Shown here: piece by piece, positions 38,056 through 46,719 of the stretch
Layout of the letters: every line of letters starts with the position of its first letter
Position numbering within the stretch: position 1 is the stretch's first letter
Position numbers and translations under genes: made by a program
DNA from: Actinocrispum wychmicini
GTDB taxonomy: Bacteria > Actinomycetota > Actinomycetes > Mycobacteriales > Pseudonocardiaceae
Reading direction: 5' to 3'
NCBI RefSeq assembly: GCF_004345645.1
Contig: NZ_SLWS01000001.1
Span: 398,714-462,713 of the forward strand
Length of the DNA stretch: 64,000 nucleotides
Notes under the pieces: model-generated
The model's input: only the letters and a program-made list of their open reading frames with translations
What the model was told of the DNA's origin: nothing
The model's database searches: none

Positions 38056-38107
38056 CAGAAAGAACCCCAGTCGGTGCCCCGTTGGGGGTGGGCATCGGCT
38101 GGGGTTT
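38056..38107 (-). terminator. dnaA transcription terminator
   Basis: 18-bp stem (AAACCCCAGCCGATGCCC on the minus strand, pairing to 38062-38079 with two wobbles) and a 10-base loop, followed by a T-rich TTCTTTCTGT. It lies 58 bp past the dnaA stop and shields oriC from dnaA transcription. Confidence 0.8.
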
Positions 38108-38165
38108 CTGGGACCAAGCAGCGGGGTGGGGGGTCGCTCAGGGGAGGCGGGCCGGACCCCGTGGG

Positions 38166-39719
38166 TCAGCCGCGGGCGCGCTGCTTTATTCGGGATGTGA
38201 GTTCTTGGACCTGGTCGTAGGTCCGGCGGCGCTCGGCCATTTCCTTGCGGATCTTCTTCTCCGCGTGCATCACGGTGGTGTGGTCCCGGCCGCCGAAGGT
38301 TTGGCCGATCTTCGGCAGGGAGAGGTCGGTCAGCTCTCGACACAGATACATGGAGATCTGTCGGGACTGGGCGAGCGCCTTGGTCTTGCCGGGGCCGCAC
38401 AGGTCTTCGATCGTCACGCCGAAGAACTCGGCGGTGACCGCCATGATCGTCGAGGCGCTGATCTCCGGGACCTGGGAGTCCGGGATCAGGTCGCGCAGCA
38501 CGATCTCGGCCAGGCCCAGGTCCACCGGCTGGCGGTTGAGGGAGGCGAACGCGGTCACCCGGATCAGCGCGCCTTCGAGCTCACGGATGTTGTGCTCGAT
38601 CCGGGCGGCGATGAACTCGAGTACCTCGGCCGGCACGTTCAGCCGGTCCTGGGCGGCCTTCTTGCGGAGGATCGCGATCCGGGTCTCCAGTTCGGGCGGC
38701 TGGATGTCGGTGATCAGGCCCCACTCGAACCGGGTGCGCAGCCGGTCCTCCAGGGTCTCCAGCCGCTTGGGCGGCCGGTCCGAGGAGACCACGATCTGCT
38801 TGTTCGCGTTGTGCAGCGTGTTGAAGGTGTGGAAGAACTCCTCCTGAGTACCTTCCTTGCCCTCCAGGAACTGGATGTCGTCGACCAACAGGATGTCGAT
38901 GTCGCGGTAGCGGCGCTGGAACGCCACTTTCCGGTCGTCACGCAGCGAGTTGATGAAGTCGTTCGTGAACTCTTCGGTCGAGACGTACCGGACCCGCATC
39001 CCCGGGAACAGTCGCTGGGCGTAGTGGCCGACCGCGTGCAGCAGGTGGGTCTTGCCCAGCCCGGACTCCCCCCAGATAAAGAGTGGGTTGTACGCGCGGG
39101 CCGGGGCCTCGGCGACGGCGACGGCGGCCGCGTGCGCGAACCGGTTCGACGCGCCGATCACGAAGGTGTCGAACGTGTACTTCTCGTTCAGCCGGGTCTT
39201 CGAGGTCTGCGGCTGGGCCGGCGCGGTGAACGGCTGCTGGGACGTGGGCGGCTGCTTGCCGTTGAACGTCGGCCAGATCTCGTGGACCGCGGCGAGCGCC
39301 TCGCCCTCCTCGTCCACTTCCTCACCGTCGGCCTCACCCAACTCGACCGATGCGGCGGAGTCCTCAACTGGCGGGCCCGCGACCATCGGCCCGGTCACCC
39401 CGACCGGTTCGGTCGGCGGCCCGTCCACGATCGGCTGGACCGGAGGTGTCGGCGAGCCGACTGTGTCCACCTTCACCGCCAGGGACACTGTCCGCCCGAG
39501 CCGGCGGGACAGCGCGTTGGTGATCGGCTCGCGCAGGGCGCGCTCGATCGCCTCTTTCGCGAAGTCGCTCGGCGCGGCCAGCAACGCGGTGCCGTCCAAC
39601 AGTCCGATCGGTCGGGTCACCCGCATCCAGGCTCGCTGCTGGGGCGACAGGGTCCCAGCGGACAGTTCCCGTACGACCTGTTCCCAGACGAGACCAAGGT
39701 TGATCTGGTGTTCGGACAC
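38166..39719 (-). CDS. dnaA: Chromosomal replication initiator protein DnaA
   Basis: A 517-aa AAA+ initiator. Domain I (about 1-85), a long acidic/Pro-rich domain II linker (about 90-185) usual in actinobacteria, domain III with Walker [14 protein letters not shown], Walker [14 protein letters not shown] and sensor regions, and domain IV with the box-recognition signature [17 protein letters not shown] 39719 gives [15 protein letters not shown], the usual start; longer in-frame starts run into non-conserved sequence. It is transcribed towards oriC. Confidence 0.97.
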   Translation of the reverse strand: MSEHQINLGLVWEQVVRELSAGTLSPQQRAWMRVTRPIGLLDGTALLAAPSDFAKEAIERALREPITNALSRRLGRTVSLAVKVDTVGSPTPPVQPIVDGPPTEPVGVTGPMVAGPPVEDSAASVELGEADGEEVDEEGEALAAVHEIWPTFNGKQPPTSQQPFTAPAQPQTSKTRLNEKYTFDTFVIGASNRFAHAAAVAVAEAPARAYNPLFIWGESGLGKTHLLHAVGHYAQRLFPGMRVRYVSTEEFTNDFINSLRDDRKVAFQRRYRDIDILLVDDIQFLEGKEGTQEEFFHTFNTLHNANKQIVVSSDRPPKRLETLEDRLRTRFEWGLITDIQPPELETRIAILRKKAAQDRLNVPAEVLEFIAARIEHNIRELEGALIRVTAFASLNRQPVDLGLAEIVLRDLIPDSQVPEISASTIMAVTAEFFGVTIEDLCGPGKTKALAQSRQISMYLCRELTDLSLPKIGQTFGGRDHTTVMHAEKKIRKEMAERRRTYDQVQELTSRIKQRARG

Positions 39720-40175
39720 CTGGCGGGCTCCCCTCCCCTCATCGGCACGGTACGTCATGTGAGAAAGCGCCCCGAGGGCATCCACAGGGTTGTCCACAAC
39801 TGTGCACGAAGATACGGCGTACCGCAGCAAAGCCCACCTGGAGTTCAACGTACCGAGTGGCACATGACACGGCGGGGCTCCCACTCCCCGTGTGACAAAC
39901 CGGAAGCCGCACGCTAACAAGCGCCGCCGTCGCCCACAAGATGGGACTCTGACTCGCGCCCGCCGCGATCGGCGTGTCGCGTGGACGAGCTGGGGATAGA
40001 CCCCCGATAGTGGCCGACCCGGTTCGGTGACGTACTCTCGGAGGGTCTCCCGCTAGCGCCGGGTGCCTTCCGCGTGCCTAGAGAAATGGTCACCACGGCG
40101 ACCCGCGCACTGGTCCGTCGTGGGCCACCTCCGGCTGGAGACCCGAGACCACGCAAGTACAGGAGAACGACAGCC
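39720..40175. other. Divergent dnaA-rpmH intergenic region
   Basis: 456 bp without a gene. It holds a perfect DnaA box TTGTCCACA at 39790-39798, 71 bp before the dnaA start, with a weaker GCATCCACA at 39778, suggesting DnaA autoregulation. A TACTCT -10-like element at 40033-40038 reads towards rpmH, leaving a leader of about 135 nt. No further structure stood out. Confidence 0.65.
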
Positions 40176-40319
40176 GTGAGCAAGGGCAAGCGCACCTTCC
40201 AGCCGAACAACCGCCGTCGCGCCAAGACCCACGGGTTCCGGCTGCGCATGCGCACCCGCGCGGGGCGGGCGATCCTGTCCGCGCGCCGCCGCAAGGGCCG
40301 TACCGAACTGTCGGCCTGA
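40176..40319 (+). CDS. rpmH: Ribosomal protein bL34
   Basis: A 47-aa highly basic protein of the large subunit. The family core [18 protein letters not shown] is complete. GTG 40176 has AGGAGA nine bases upstream. First gene of the rpmH-rnpA-yidD-yidC-khpB transcript, the near-universal order next to dnaA. Confidence 0.98.
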   Translation: MSKGKRTFQPNNRRRAKTHGFRLRMRTRAGRAILSARRRKGRTELSA

Positions 40320-40336
40320 CAGGCGGCACGACAACC

Positions 40337-40720
40337 GTGCTGCCCGCAACCGCCCGGCTCACGCGTAGCGGCGACTTCGCCCAAGTGACCCGGCACGGTC
40401 GACGAGCCGGGCGACCCCGGCTTGTCGTCCATGCGGTGACCGACCGGCAGCAAGACGTGACTCTGACCCGGACGGGCGACCCCGTCCGGGTTGGCTTCGT
40501 TGTGAGCAAGGCTGTGGGCAACTCCGTGGTCCGCCACCGGGTCTCCCGCCGGCTGCGCCACCTGGTGCGCGACCGGCTCGGAACTCTGGCCCCAGGCAGC
40601 ACGTTGGTCGTCCGGGCGCTGCCGGCGGCTGCCACCGCGTCGAGCGCCGAACTCGGGAGTGACTTCGACGCGGCCGTCCGGCGGCTCAAGCTGGTACCGG
40701 CCGACGGCGGTGCGGTGTGA
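40337..40720 (+). CDS. rnpA: Ribonuclease P protein component
   Basis: A 127-aa basic protein that binds the RNase P RNA to process tRNA 5' ends. The start [16 protein letters not shown], the [20 protein letters not shown] core (the RNR-type motif, residues about 55-74) and [11 protein letters not shown] are typical. GTG 40337; its stop overlaps the yidD start by four bases. Confidence 0.96.
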   Translation: MLPATARLTRSGDFAQVTRHGRRAGRPRLVVHAVTDRQQDVTLTRTGDPVRVGFVVSKAVGNSVVRHRVSRRLRHLVRDRLGTLAPGSTLVVRALPAAATASSAELGSDFDAAVRRLKLVPADGGAV

Positions 40721-41058
40721 CTGAATCGAAGCTGGACCCTGTGGGCGAGCCGGATGGCGCACGACGCCGGACCGGTCCAGTGGCATGGGTGCTCGTCCAG
40801 CCGATTCGGGCCTACCAGCGGTGGATCTCACCGGCGCTCCCGCCGAGCTGCCGCTTCTACCCGAGTTGCAGCGCGTACGCCGTCGAGGCGTTGCAGGTAC
40901 ACGGCGCGCTGAAGGGCCTCTGGCTCGCGGTGCGCCGGCTGTTGCGCTGCGGCCCGTGGCACCCCGGGGGTATCGACCCGGTGCCACCCCGTCGTACCCG
41001 CGGCCACGCGCCGCCCCAGACTTTGACCCCGGCTCACCACAGCCCCGCCGAGGAGTAG
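40717..41058 (+). CDS. yidD: Membrane protein insertion efficiency factor YidD
   Basis: A 113-aa small membrane-associated protein helping YidC insert proteins. The core [20 protein letters not shown] is followed by the Cys-rich [14 protein letters not shown] and GGIDPVP. It carries N- and C-terminal extensions compared with the 70-80 aa of other bacteria, usual in actinobacteria. GTG 40717 overlaps rnpA; yidC follows after 4 bp. Confidence 0.94.
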   Translation: MTESKLDPVGEPDGARRRTGPVAWVLVQPIRAYQRWISPALPPSCRFYPSCSAYAVEALQVHGALKGLWLAVRRLLRCGPWHPGGIDPVPPRRTRGHAPPQTLTPAHHSPAEE

Positions 41059-41062
41059 CCCC

Positions 41063-42247
41063 GTGCTCGATTTCATCAACTACCCGGTGTCCTTCATCCT
41101 CTGGTGTTGGCACAAGGTCTTCGGGTTCGTCTTCGGCCCGGCCAGCGGCGTCGCCTGGGTACTCGGGATCATCTTCCTGACGTTCACCGTGCGCGCGATC
41201 CTGATCAAGCCGTTCATCAAGCAGGTCCGCTCGATGCGCAAGATGCAGGAGTTCGCGCCGGAGATCAAGAAGCTCCAGGCCAAGTACAAGAACGACCGGC
41301 AGAAACTCGCCCAGGAGATGCAGAAGCTGCAGTCGCAGCACGGGGTCAACCCACTCGGCGGCTGCCTGCCGATGATCCTGCAGATCCCGGTCTTCTTCGG
41401 CCTGAACAACGTGCTCCGCGGCTTCCACGCCGGCGCCGACAAGAACTACATGTTCGGCGCCGACGAGGTGAACTCGTACATGCACGCCGACCTGTTCGGC
41501 GCCCGGCTGTCGAACTTCATCGCGCAGCCGGTCCAGCAGATCACCGAGATGGGCGCGAACCACACGTCCGTGATCATCGTGTCGATCCCGCTGATGATCG
41601 TCGCCAGCTTCGCCACGCACCTCACCGCGCGGCACAACGTGGAGCGGCAGAACCCGGCGACGGCCACGGCCCAGACCGGGATCATGAACAAGATCACCCT
41701 GTACGTGTTCCCGTTCGGCGTGCTCGTGTTCGGTGCGTTCTTCCCGATCGGTCTGCTCGTCTACTGGTTGAGCAACAACGGCTGGACCCTCGGCCAGCAG
41801 CGGTTGATCTACAAGAAGATCGACCGCGAGGAAGAGGAGAAGAAGGCCGCCGTGGTCGAGAAGCGCACCGCCCTCGGCCCGAAGGTCGGCCAGAAGCCCA
41901 CCCAGGTCAAGAAGCGCCCGGCCACCGCGAAGCCGGCCGGTACCGCCGGCTCCACCGACACGCCCAAGCCGGCGAGCACCACGAACAAGCCGACCGCGTC
42001 GAAGCCCGCGCCCGGGGCCAAGCCCGCGCCGGGCGCCAAACCTGCGCCGGGGGCCAAGCCGGTGGTCCGGAAGAACCAGCCGGCCAAGCCGCAGGGCGCC
42101 AGGAACCAGGCGGCCCGCAAACAGGACCCGGTCCCCAGTGACCGCAAGCAAGATCCGGCGCCGGACAACAACGGCTCCGGCGACGAAGTTTCCGGTCTGG
42201 GTTCAGACCGATCCCCCAGCAAGAAGTCAGGCCGGAAGCGTCCATGA
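41063..42247 (+). CDS. yidC: Membrane protein insertase YidC
   Basis: A 394-aa insertase of the Gram-positive type, without the large periplasmic domain. Five hydrophobic segments; the first cytoplasmic loop is a helical hairpin rich in Lys/Gln, and GGCLPMILQIPVFFGLNNVL is the family signature. The conserved arginine of the hydrophilic groove is likely the one in FTVRAILIKPF. The C-terminal 130 residues are a basic Pro/Ala/Lys tail with three perfect hexapeptide repeats. GTG 41063. Confidence 0.95.
   Translation: MLDFINYPVSFILWCWHKVFGFVFGPASGVAWVLGIIFLTFTVRAILIKPFIKQVRSMRKMQEFAPEIKKLQAKYKNDRQKLAQEMQKLQSQHGVNPLGGCLPMILQIPVFFGLNNVLRGFHAGADKNYMFGADEVNSYMHADLFGARLSNFIAQPVQQITEMGANHTSVIIVSIPLMIVASFATHLTARHNVERQNPATATAQTGIMNKITLYVFPFGVLVFGAFFPIGLLVYWLSNNGWTLGQQRLIYKKIDREEEEKKAAVVEKRTALGPKVGQKPTQVKKRPATAKPAGTAGSTDTPKPASTTNKPTASKPAPGAKPAPGAKPAPGAKPVVRKNQPAKPQGARNQAARKQDPVPSDRKQDPAPDNNGSGDEVSGLGSDRSPSKKSGRKRP
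42002..42063 (+). repeat. 18-bp repeat in the yidC tail
   Basis: Three tandem 18-bp units encode KPAPGA repeats near the YidC C-terminus; synonymous positions differ between the units. Confidence 0.7.
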
Positions 42248-42276
42248 CGTCATCCGTGGCCTGGAGAGGAGAGACC

Positions 42277-42822
42277 GTGACGGCAGCCGACACCGACCTC
42301 GGGGCGGAAGGCGCGACCGACACTGAAGAGAAGCCGGCTCGATCCGGCCCAAGCGGAGAGGAGTTGCTGGTTCGCGAAGGCGACATCGCCGGTGACTACC
42401 TCGAGCGCCTGCTCGACCTGCTGGACTTCGACGGAGACATCGACCTGGATGTCGAAGCCGGGCGGGCGATCGTCAGCATCGATGGCGGTGACGATCTGGA
42501 GAAGCTCGTCGGGCCACGTGGCAGCGCGCTTGAGGCGTTGCAGGAGCTGACCCGGCTCGCGGTGCAGCAGGAGACCGGCGTGCGTAGCCGGCTCATGTTG
42601 GACATCGCAGGGTGGCGCGCCGAGCGTCGCGAGGAGTTGCGTGACCTTGGCAAGGCGAGTGCGGAGAAGGTGGTCAGCACTGGAGAGAAGGTCCGGCTCC
42701 AGCCGATGACGCCGTTCGAGCGGAAGGTCGTGCACGACGCGGTGGCCGAAGTCGAAGGTGTGCACAGCGAGAGCGAGGGCGAGGACCCCCGTCGACGTGT
42801 GGTGATTTTCCCGAAGCCCTGA
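42277..42822 (+). CDS. khpB: KhpB/Jag-type RNA-binding protein (KH and R3H domains)
   Basis: A 181-aa cytoplasmic RNA-binding protein. After an acidic N-terminus, a Jag-type KH domain (VEAGRAIVSIDGGDDLEKLVGPRGSALEAL region) and an R3H domain (RLQPMTPFERKVVHDAV with the R-x3-H core) follow. GTG 42277 is chosen because GGAGAGGAGAG directly precedes it and the N-terminus then matches actinobacterial relatives; ATG 42244 overlaps yidC. Last gene of its transcript, closed by a strong terminator. Confidence 0.93.
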   Translation: MTAADTDLGAEGATDTEEKPARSGPSGEELLVREGDIAGDYLERLLDLLDFDGDIDLDVEAGRAIVSIDGGDDLEKLVGPRGSALEALQELTRLAVQQETGVRSRLMLDIAGWRAERREELRDLGKASAEKVVSTGEKVRLQPMTPFERKVVHDAVAEVEGVHSESEGEDPRRRVVIFPKP

Positions 42823-42841
42823 CACGTCTGAGTGACTTTGG

Positions 42842-42880
42842 ACGCGGTCCGCCGAATTTGGCGGACCGCGTTCTTTTTTC
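42842..42880 (+). terminator. Intrinsic terminator after khpB
   Basis: A perfect 12-bp GC stem (ACGCGGTCCGCC / GGCGGACCGCGT), loop GAATTT, then TCTTTTTTC. The clearest rho-independent terminator in the window; it separates the rpmH-khpB operon from rsmG-parA-parB. Confidence 0.95.
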
Positions 42881-42923
42881 GGCCCGGTTATGTGAGAAGC
42901 TGAACGCCGTGCCGCGCCACACG

Positions 42924-42939
42924 TGTTTCACGTGAAACG
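42924..42939. promoter_or_regulatory. parS site 1
   Basis: TGTTTCACGTGAAACG matches the 16-bp ParB-binding palindrome at 15 of 16 positions, between the khpB terminator and rsmG. Confidence 0.93.
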
Positions 42940-43005
42940 CCTCCCTGATTTCCGGTGGGTCCGCGCGGGACAAGCCTCGCCGATCGACGACAATCGAGAC
43001 CGGCA

Positions 43006-43021
43006 CGTTTCACGTGGAACA
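43006..43021. promoter_or_regulatory. parS site 2
   Basis: CGTTTCACGTGGAACA, 14 of 16 matches, overlapping the rsmG start region, 82 bp from site 1. Confidence 0.88.
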
Positions 43022-43025
43022 TCGG

Positions 43026-43685
43026 ATGGAGTTCATGACCGACGTGGTGGCTGAGGCGTTCGGCGCTGGTTCGGATCGGGCGACCCGATTCGCTGAGCTG
43101 CTGGCGGTGCATGGTGTCGAGCGCGGCCTGATCGGTCCACGTGAGGTCGACCGACTCTGGGATCGGCACCTCCTCAACTCGGTGGCCATCGCCGAGTGCG
43201 TGCCGCAGGGCGCCGCCGTGGTCGATGTCGGCTCGGGCGCCGGACTGCCGGGCATTCCGTTGGCGATCGCCCGACCGGATCTGTCCGTGGTGTTGCTGGA
43301 GCCGATGGCTCGTCGGATCGCCTGGCTCGAAGAGGTCGTGACGAAGCTCGAACTCACCAACGTAGAGGTAGTCCGCGGTCGCGCCGAGGAGAAGGCGATC
43401 CGGCAGCGAGTGAGCGACCGGGATGTGGCGACTGCCCGTGCGGTGGCGCCGCTCGGCAAGCTCGCCGGGTGGTGCCTCCCCCTGCTGCGGGTCGGCGGTC
43501 AGCTGATCGCACTCAAAGGATCGAGCGCTGCCGAGGAGATCGAACGAGACCGGGACGAGATCGCCCGTGCGGGCGGGGTCGACCCGGTGGTGCAGACGTG
43601 TGGACGCGGGCTGGATGAGCCCGCGACCGTCGTGGTCGTGCGGCGTGCTGAACCAGCTGCCGGGCGTCACCGCAGGCGGCGATGA
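43026..43685 (+). CDS. rsmG: 16S rRNA (guanine-527-N7)-methyltransferase RsmG
   Basis: A 219-aa SAM-dependent methyltransferase (formerly GidB) that modifies G527; loss gives low-level streptomycin resistance in other bacteria. The SAM motif is VVDVGSGAGLPGIPLAIARPDL, preceded by GPREVDRLWDRHLLNSVAI and followed by VVRGRAEEKAI and TARAVAPLGKLAGW. Start uncertain among GTG 43014, ATG 43026 and ATG 43035; the first lies inside a parS site. It begins the rsmG-parA-parB unit. Confidence 0.93.
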   Translation: MEFMTDVVAEAFGAGSDRATRFAELLAVHGVERGLIGPREVDRLWDRHLLNSVAIAECVPQGAAVVDVGSGAGLPGIPLAIARPDLSVVLLEPMARRIAWLEEVVTKLELTNVEVVRGRAEEKAIRQRVSDRDVATARAVAPLGKLAGWCLPLLRVGGQLIALKGSSAAEEIERDRDEIARAGGVDPVVQTCGRGLDEPATVVVVRRAEPAAGRHRRRR

Positions 43686-43706
43686 GGAAAGGATCGAACC
43701 GACGCA

Positions 43707-43722
43707 TGTTCCACGTGAAACT
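43707..43722. promoter_or_regulatory. parS site 3
   Basis: TGTTCCACGTGAAACT, 14 of 16 matches, in the rsmG-parA gap just upstream of the parA ribosome site. Confidence 0.88.
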
Positions 43723-43761
43723 TGAGACGGTGCCGCCGGCGCCGAGGAGGTGCAGCCACCC

Positions 43762-44652
43762 GTGAGTCATCCGATCCCGACCGGCGAAGTGAACTGGACG
43801 CCGATCGCCGAGGAGGCCGAGCGCGCAGCGAAGCTCCTCCACCCCGACCGGCAGTTCCCCAAACCCTCCCACCGTCGCGTCATGACCGTCGCCAACCAAA
43901 AGGGGGGCGTCGGCAAGACGACCAGCGCGGTGAACCTCGCGGCTGGGCTGGCGATGCATGGGCTCAAGGTGCTCGTGATCGACCTCGACCCACAGGGCAA
44001 CGCCAGCACCGCACTCGGCGTCGAACACCGCTCGGGCACGCCGTCCATCTACGAAGTGCTGCTGGGTGAGGTCTCGCTGAAGGAAGCCGCTCAGGTCAGC
44101 GACCAGTCGCCGAACCTGTGGTGCGTGCCGGCGACCATAGACCTCGCCGGTGCCGAGATCGAGTTGGTCGAGATGCACGGACGGGAGTCCCGGCTGAAGG
44201 CGGCACTCACCGACGAGGCGTTCGACGAACTGGGGCCGGACTACGTCTTCATCGACTGCCCGCCATCGCTCGGCCTGCTGACGGTCAACGCGATGGTCGC
44301 CGCGCAGGAGGTGCTCATCCCGATCCAGTGCGAGTACTACGCGCTGGAGGGTCTGAGCCAGCTGCTGAAGAACGTCGACCTGGTGCAGAAGCACCTGAAC
44401 CCGGACCTGGACCTGTCCACGATCCTGCTGACGATGTACGACGGCCGGACCAAGCTCGCCGACCAGGTCAGCGCCGAGGTGCGGACGCACTTCGGTGACG
44501 TGGTCCTGCAGACGGTCATCCCGCGCAACGTGAAGGTCTCCGAGGCGCCGAGCTTCGGGCAGACCGTGCTCGCCTACGACCCAGGTTCGCGGGGTGCGAT
44601 GAGCTACCTGGACGCGTCCCGTGAACTCGCCGAACGGGGTGCGGCGGAATGA
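43762..44652 (+). CDS. parA: Chromosome-partitioning ATPase ParA (Soj)
   Basis: A 296-aa deviant-Walker ATPase that moves ParB-parS complexes. P-loop [31 protein letters not shown], and the Walker B-like [13 protein letters not shown]. An N-terminal extension of about 35 residues precedes the core. GTG 43762 lies 11 bases past GAGGAGG; GTG 43750 is in frame but inside that site. The stop overlaps parB by four bases. Confidence 0.96.
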   Translation: MSHPIPTGEVNWTPIAEEAERAAKLLHPDRQFPKPSHRRVMTVANQKGGVGKTTSAVNLAAGLAMHGLKVLVIDLDPQGNASTALGVEHRSGTPSIYEVLLGEVSLKEAAQVSDQSPNLWCVPATIDLAGAEIELVEMHGRESRLKAALTDEAFDELGPDYVFIDCPPSLGLLTVNAMVAAQEVLIPIQCEYYALEGLSQLLKNVDLVQKHLNPDLDLSTILLTMYDGRTKLADQVSAEVRTHFGDVVLQTVIPRNVKVSEAPSFGQTVLAYDPGSRGAMSYLDASRELAERGAAE

Positions 44653-45629
44653 AGCCGGAGTCCCCACCGGTGCGCAAGGGCGGTCTGGGTCGTGGTCTGG
44701 CCGCCTTGATCCCCAGCGGTCCCGCGGACGACGCGGCGCCGGCCATCTCGAAACGGCCGGTGCCGTCACGGGGAACCGCCGAGCCGGTCGGCGAGGTCGC
44801 GGGGGCGGTGTACAAGGAGATCCTCACCTCGGCGATCAGGCCGAACCCGAAGCAGCCGCGCCAGGTCTTCGACGAGGAGGCGCTGGCCGAGCTGGAGCAC
44901 TCGATCCGCGAGTTCGGCCTGATGCAGCCGATCGTGGTCCGGGATCTCGGCGGCGGTTCGTACGAGCTGGTGATGGGCGAGCGCCGGCTGCGCGCGTCGC
45001 AACAGGCCGAGCTGGAGAAGATCCCGGCGATCGTGCGGCAGACGGCCGACGACGCCATGCTGCGGGACGCCCTGCTCGAGAACATCCACCGGGTGCAGCT
45101 CAACCCGCTCGAAGAGGCGGCCGCGTACCAGCAGCTGCTCGACGAGTTCGAAGTCACCCACGAGGAACTCGCCAGCCGGATCGGCCGCAGCCGGCCGGTC
45201 ATCACGAACACCATCCGGTTGCTCAAACTCCCCCTGCCCGTGCAGCGGAGGGTCGCGGCCGGTGTGCTCTCCGCCGGCCACGCCCGCGCGTTGCTCGGGT
45301 TGGAGCGGTCAGAGGCGCAGGAAGAGCTCGCGACCAAGATCGTGGCCGAGGGCATGTCGGTCCGGGCGACCGAGGAAGCGGTCACGCTCGCGAAGAACGA
45401 GCCGGACGCCAAGCCGAAGGCGGCGCCACAGCGCAAGCCGATGCACGCCCCCGGGCTCCAGGATCTGGCCGAGCGGCTCTCCGATCGGTTCGACACCCGG
45501 GTGAAGGTCGAGTTGGGTCAGCGCAAGGGCCGGATCGTGGTCGAGTTCGGGTCGGTGGACGATCTTGAACGGATCGTTGAACTCATGCAACAAAATGGGA
45601 CAAAACGGGCGTTGCAGGGGGATGTATAA
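44649..45629 (+). CDS. parB: Chromosome-partitioning protein ParB (Spo0J)
   Basis: A 326-aa parS-binding CTPase clamp. N-terminal ParA-stimulating region with [15 protein letters not shown], the ParB/Srx CTP-binding domain ([39 protein letters not shown]), a central helix-turn-helix ([20 protein letters not shown]) and a C-terminal dimer domain ([19 protein letters not shown]). ATG overlaps the parA stop. Three good parS sites lie within 3 kb upstream. Confidence 0.97.
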   Translation: MKPESPPVRKGGLGRGLAALIPSGPADDAAPAISKRPVPSRGTAEPVGEVAGAVYKEILTSAIRPNPKQPRQVFDEEALAELEHSIREFGLMQPIVVRDLGGGSYELVMGERRLRASQQAELEKIPAIVRQTADDAMLRDALLENIHRVQLNPLEEAAAYQQLLDEFEVTHEELASRIGRSRPVITNTIRLLKLPLPVQRRVAAGVLSAGHARALLGLERSEAQEELATKIVAEGMSVRATEEAVTLAKNEPDAKPKAAPQRKPMHAPGLQDLAERLSDRFDTRVKVELGQRKGRIVVEFGSVDDLERIVELMQQNGTKRALQGDV

Positions 45630-45693
45630 CCACCCTACCCAGTTACGTCACGGTGACGATGCTGATTTGTCCGGTTTGAAACGAGGCGGTCGC

Positions 45694-45712
45694 GCCGGGC
45701 TCCCCGCCCGGC
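45694..45712. terminator. Hairpin between parB and ddl
   Basis: GCCGGGC-TCCCC-GCCCGGC, a perfect 7-bp stem in the gap between convergent genes. A 12-bp palindrome GCGACCGGTCGC lies farther right, near 45738. Confidence 0.5.
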
Positions 45713-45762
45713 CACGCGACCGATCGTCCGACAGAAAGCGCGACCGGTCGCTCTTGTGAAGA

Positions 45763-46710
45763 TCAGGTTCGGGCGATCGCGCGGTCGACGAGTTCGGCGT
45801 AGATCTCGCCGAGGGAACGACCTGCGGCCTCCGTCGCCATCGGCAGCAGCGAGGTCTCGGTCAGGCCCGGCGAGACATTCACTTCCAGGAAGTGGACCGT
45901 GCCGTTCTCGTCCACGATCGCGTCGGTGCGGGACACGTCACGCAATCCCAGCAGTCGGTGAGCGGACACCGCCAATTCCGCCACCGCGGTCGCCGCCTTG
46001 GGGTCGAGCCGCGCGGGGGTGTGGAAGTTCGTCAACCCAGCGGTGTAACGAGCGGTGTAGTCGTACACCCCGCCTTCCGGAACGATCTCCACCGCCGGCA
46101 GTGCCTGCGGGCCGTTCGCGCTGTCGACGACAGTGACCGCGACTTCAACGCCTTCGATGAGCTGCTCGGCCAACACCGTGTCGCCGTAGGCCAGGCAGCC
46201 GACCATCGCCGCCGGCAGTTCCGCCGCCTCACGGACCACCTGGGCGCCCAGCGCGGACCCACCCTGGTCCGGCTTGAGCATCAACGGCAGGCCCAGCCGG
46301 GCCACCATCGCGTCCAACACCGCCTGCGCGCCCAGTTCCCGGAACGTGGTGTGCGGCAGCACGACCCAGTCCGGGGTGGTCAGCCCGGACCGGCCAATCT
46401 CACCCTTCGCCCCGGGTTTGTCCCAAGCCCGTCGGCAGGCATGCGAGTCGGCGCCGACGAACGGCAACTCCAGCATCTCCAGGACGGTCTGGATGGATCC
46501 GTTCTCGCCTTCGCCGCCGTGCAACGCGACCACGACCGCGTCCGGGCGTTGCTCGGTGAGATGCGTCAGCAGTGAGGCGTCGGTATCCCACTCGTCGACG
46601 AACATGCCGACCGAGCGCAGAGCGGCGGAGAGCCGCCGGCCCGAGCGCAAGGACACGTCACGCTCGTGCGACAGCCCACCGGACAGGACGGCAACGGATC
46701 GTTCGGACAC
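45763..46710 (-). CDS. D-alanine-D-alanine ligase-like ATP-grasp protein
   Basis: A 315-aa ATP-grasp enzyme. Ddl-type landmarks: VAVLSGGLSHERDVSLRSG, VVVALHGGEGENGSIQ, the ATP-binding loop LMLKPDQGGSALGAQVV and the metal-binding LEVNVSPGLTETSLLP. The family ligates two D-alanines for peptidoglycan. The loop has QGGSALG where classical Ddl has EGSSVG, and the protein is shorter than the 340-380 aa of housekeeping Ddl, so this may be a paralogue with another substrate. GTG 46710; 9 bp downstream of the aminotransferase gene. Confidence 0.83.
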   Translation of the reverse strand: MSERSVAVLSGGLSHERDVSLRSGRRLSAALRSVGMFVDEWDTDASLLTHLTEQRPDAVVVALHGGEGENGSIQTVLEMLELPFVGADSHACRRAWDKPGAKGEIGRSGLTTPDWVVLPHTTFRELGAQAVLDAMVARLGLPLMLKPDQGGSALGAQVVREAAELPAAMVGCLAYGDTVLAEQLIEGVEVAVTVVDSANGPQALPAVEIVPEGGVYDYTARYTAGLTNFHTPARLDPKAATAVAELAVSAHRLLGLRDVSRTDAIVDENGTVHFLEVNVSPGLTETSLLPMATEAAGRSLGEIYAELVDRAIART

Positions 46711-46719
46711 GTCGTGAGA

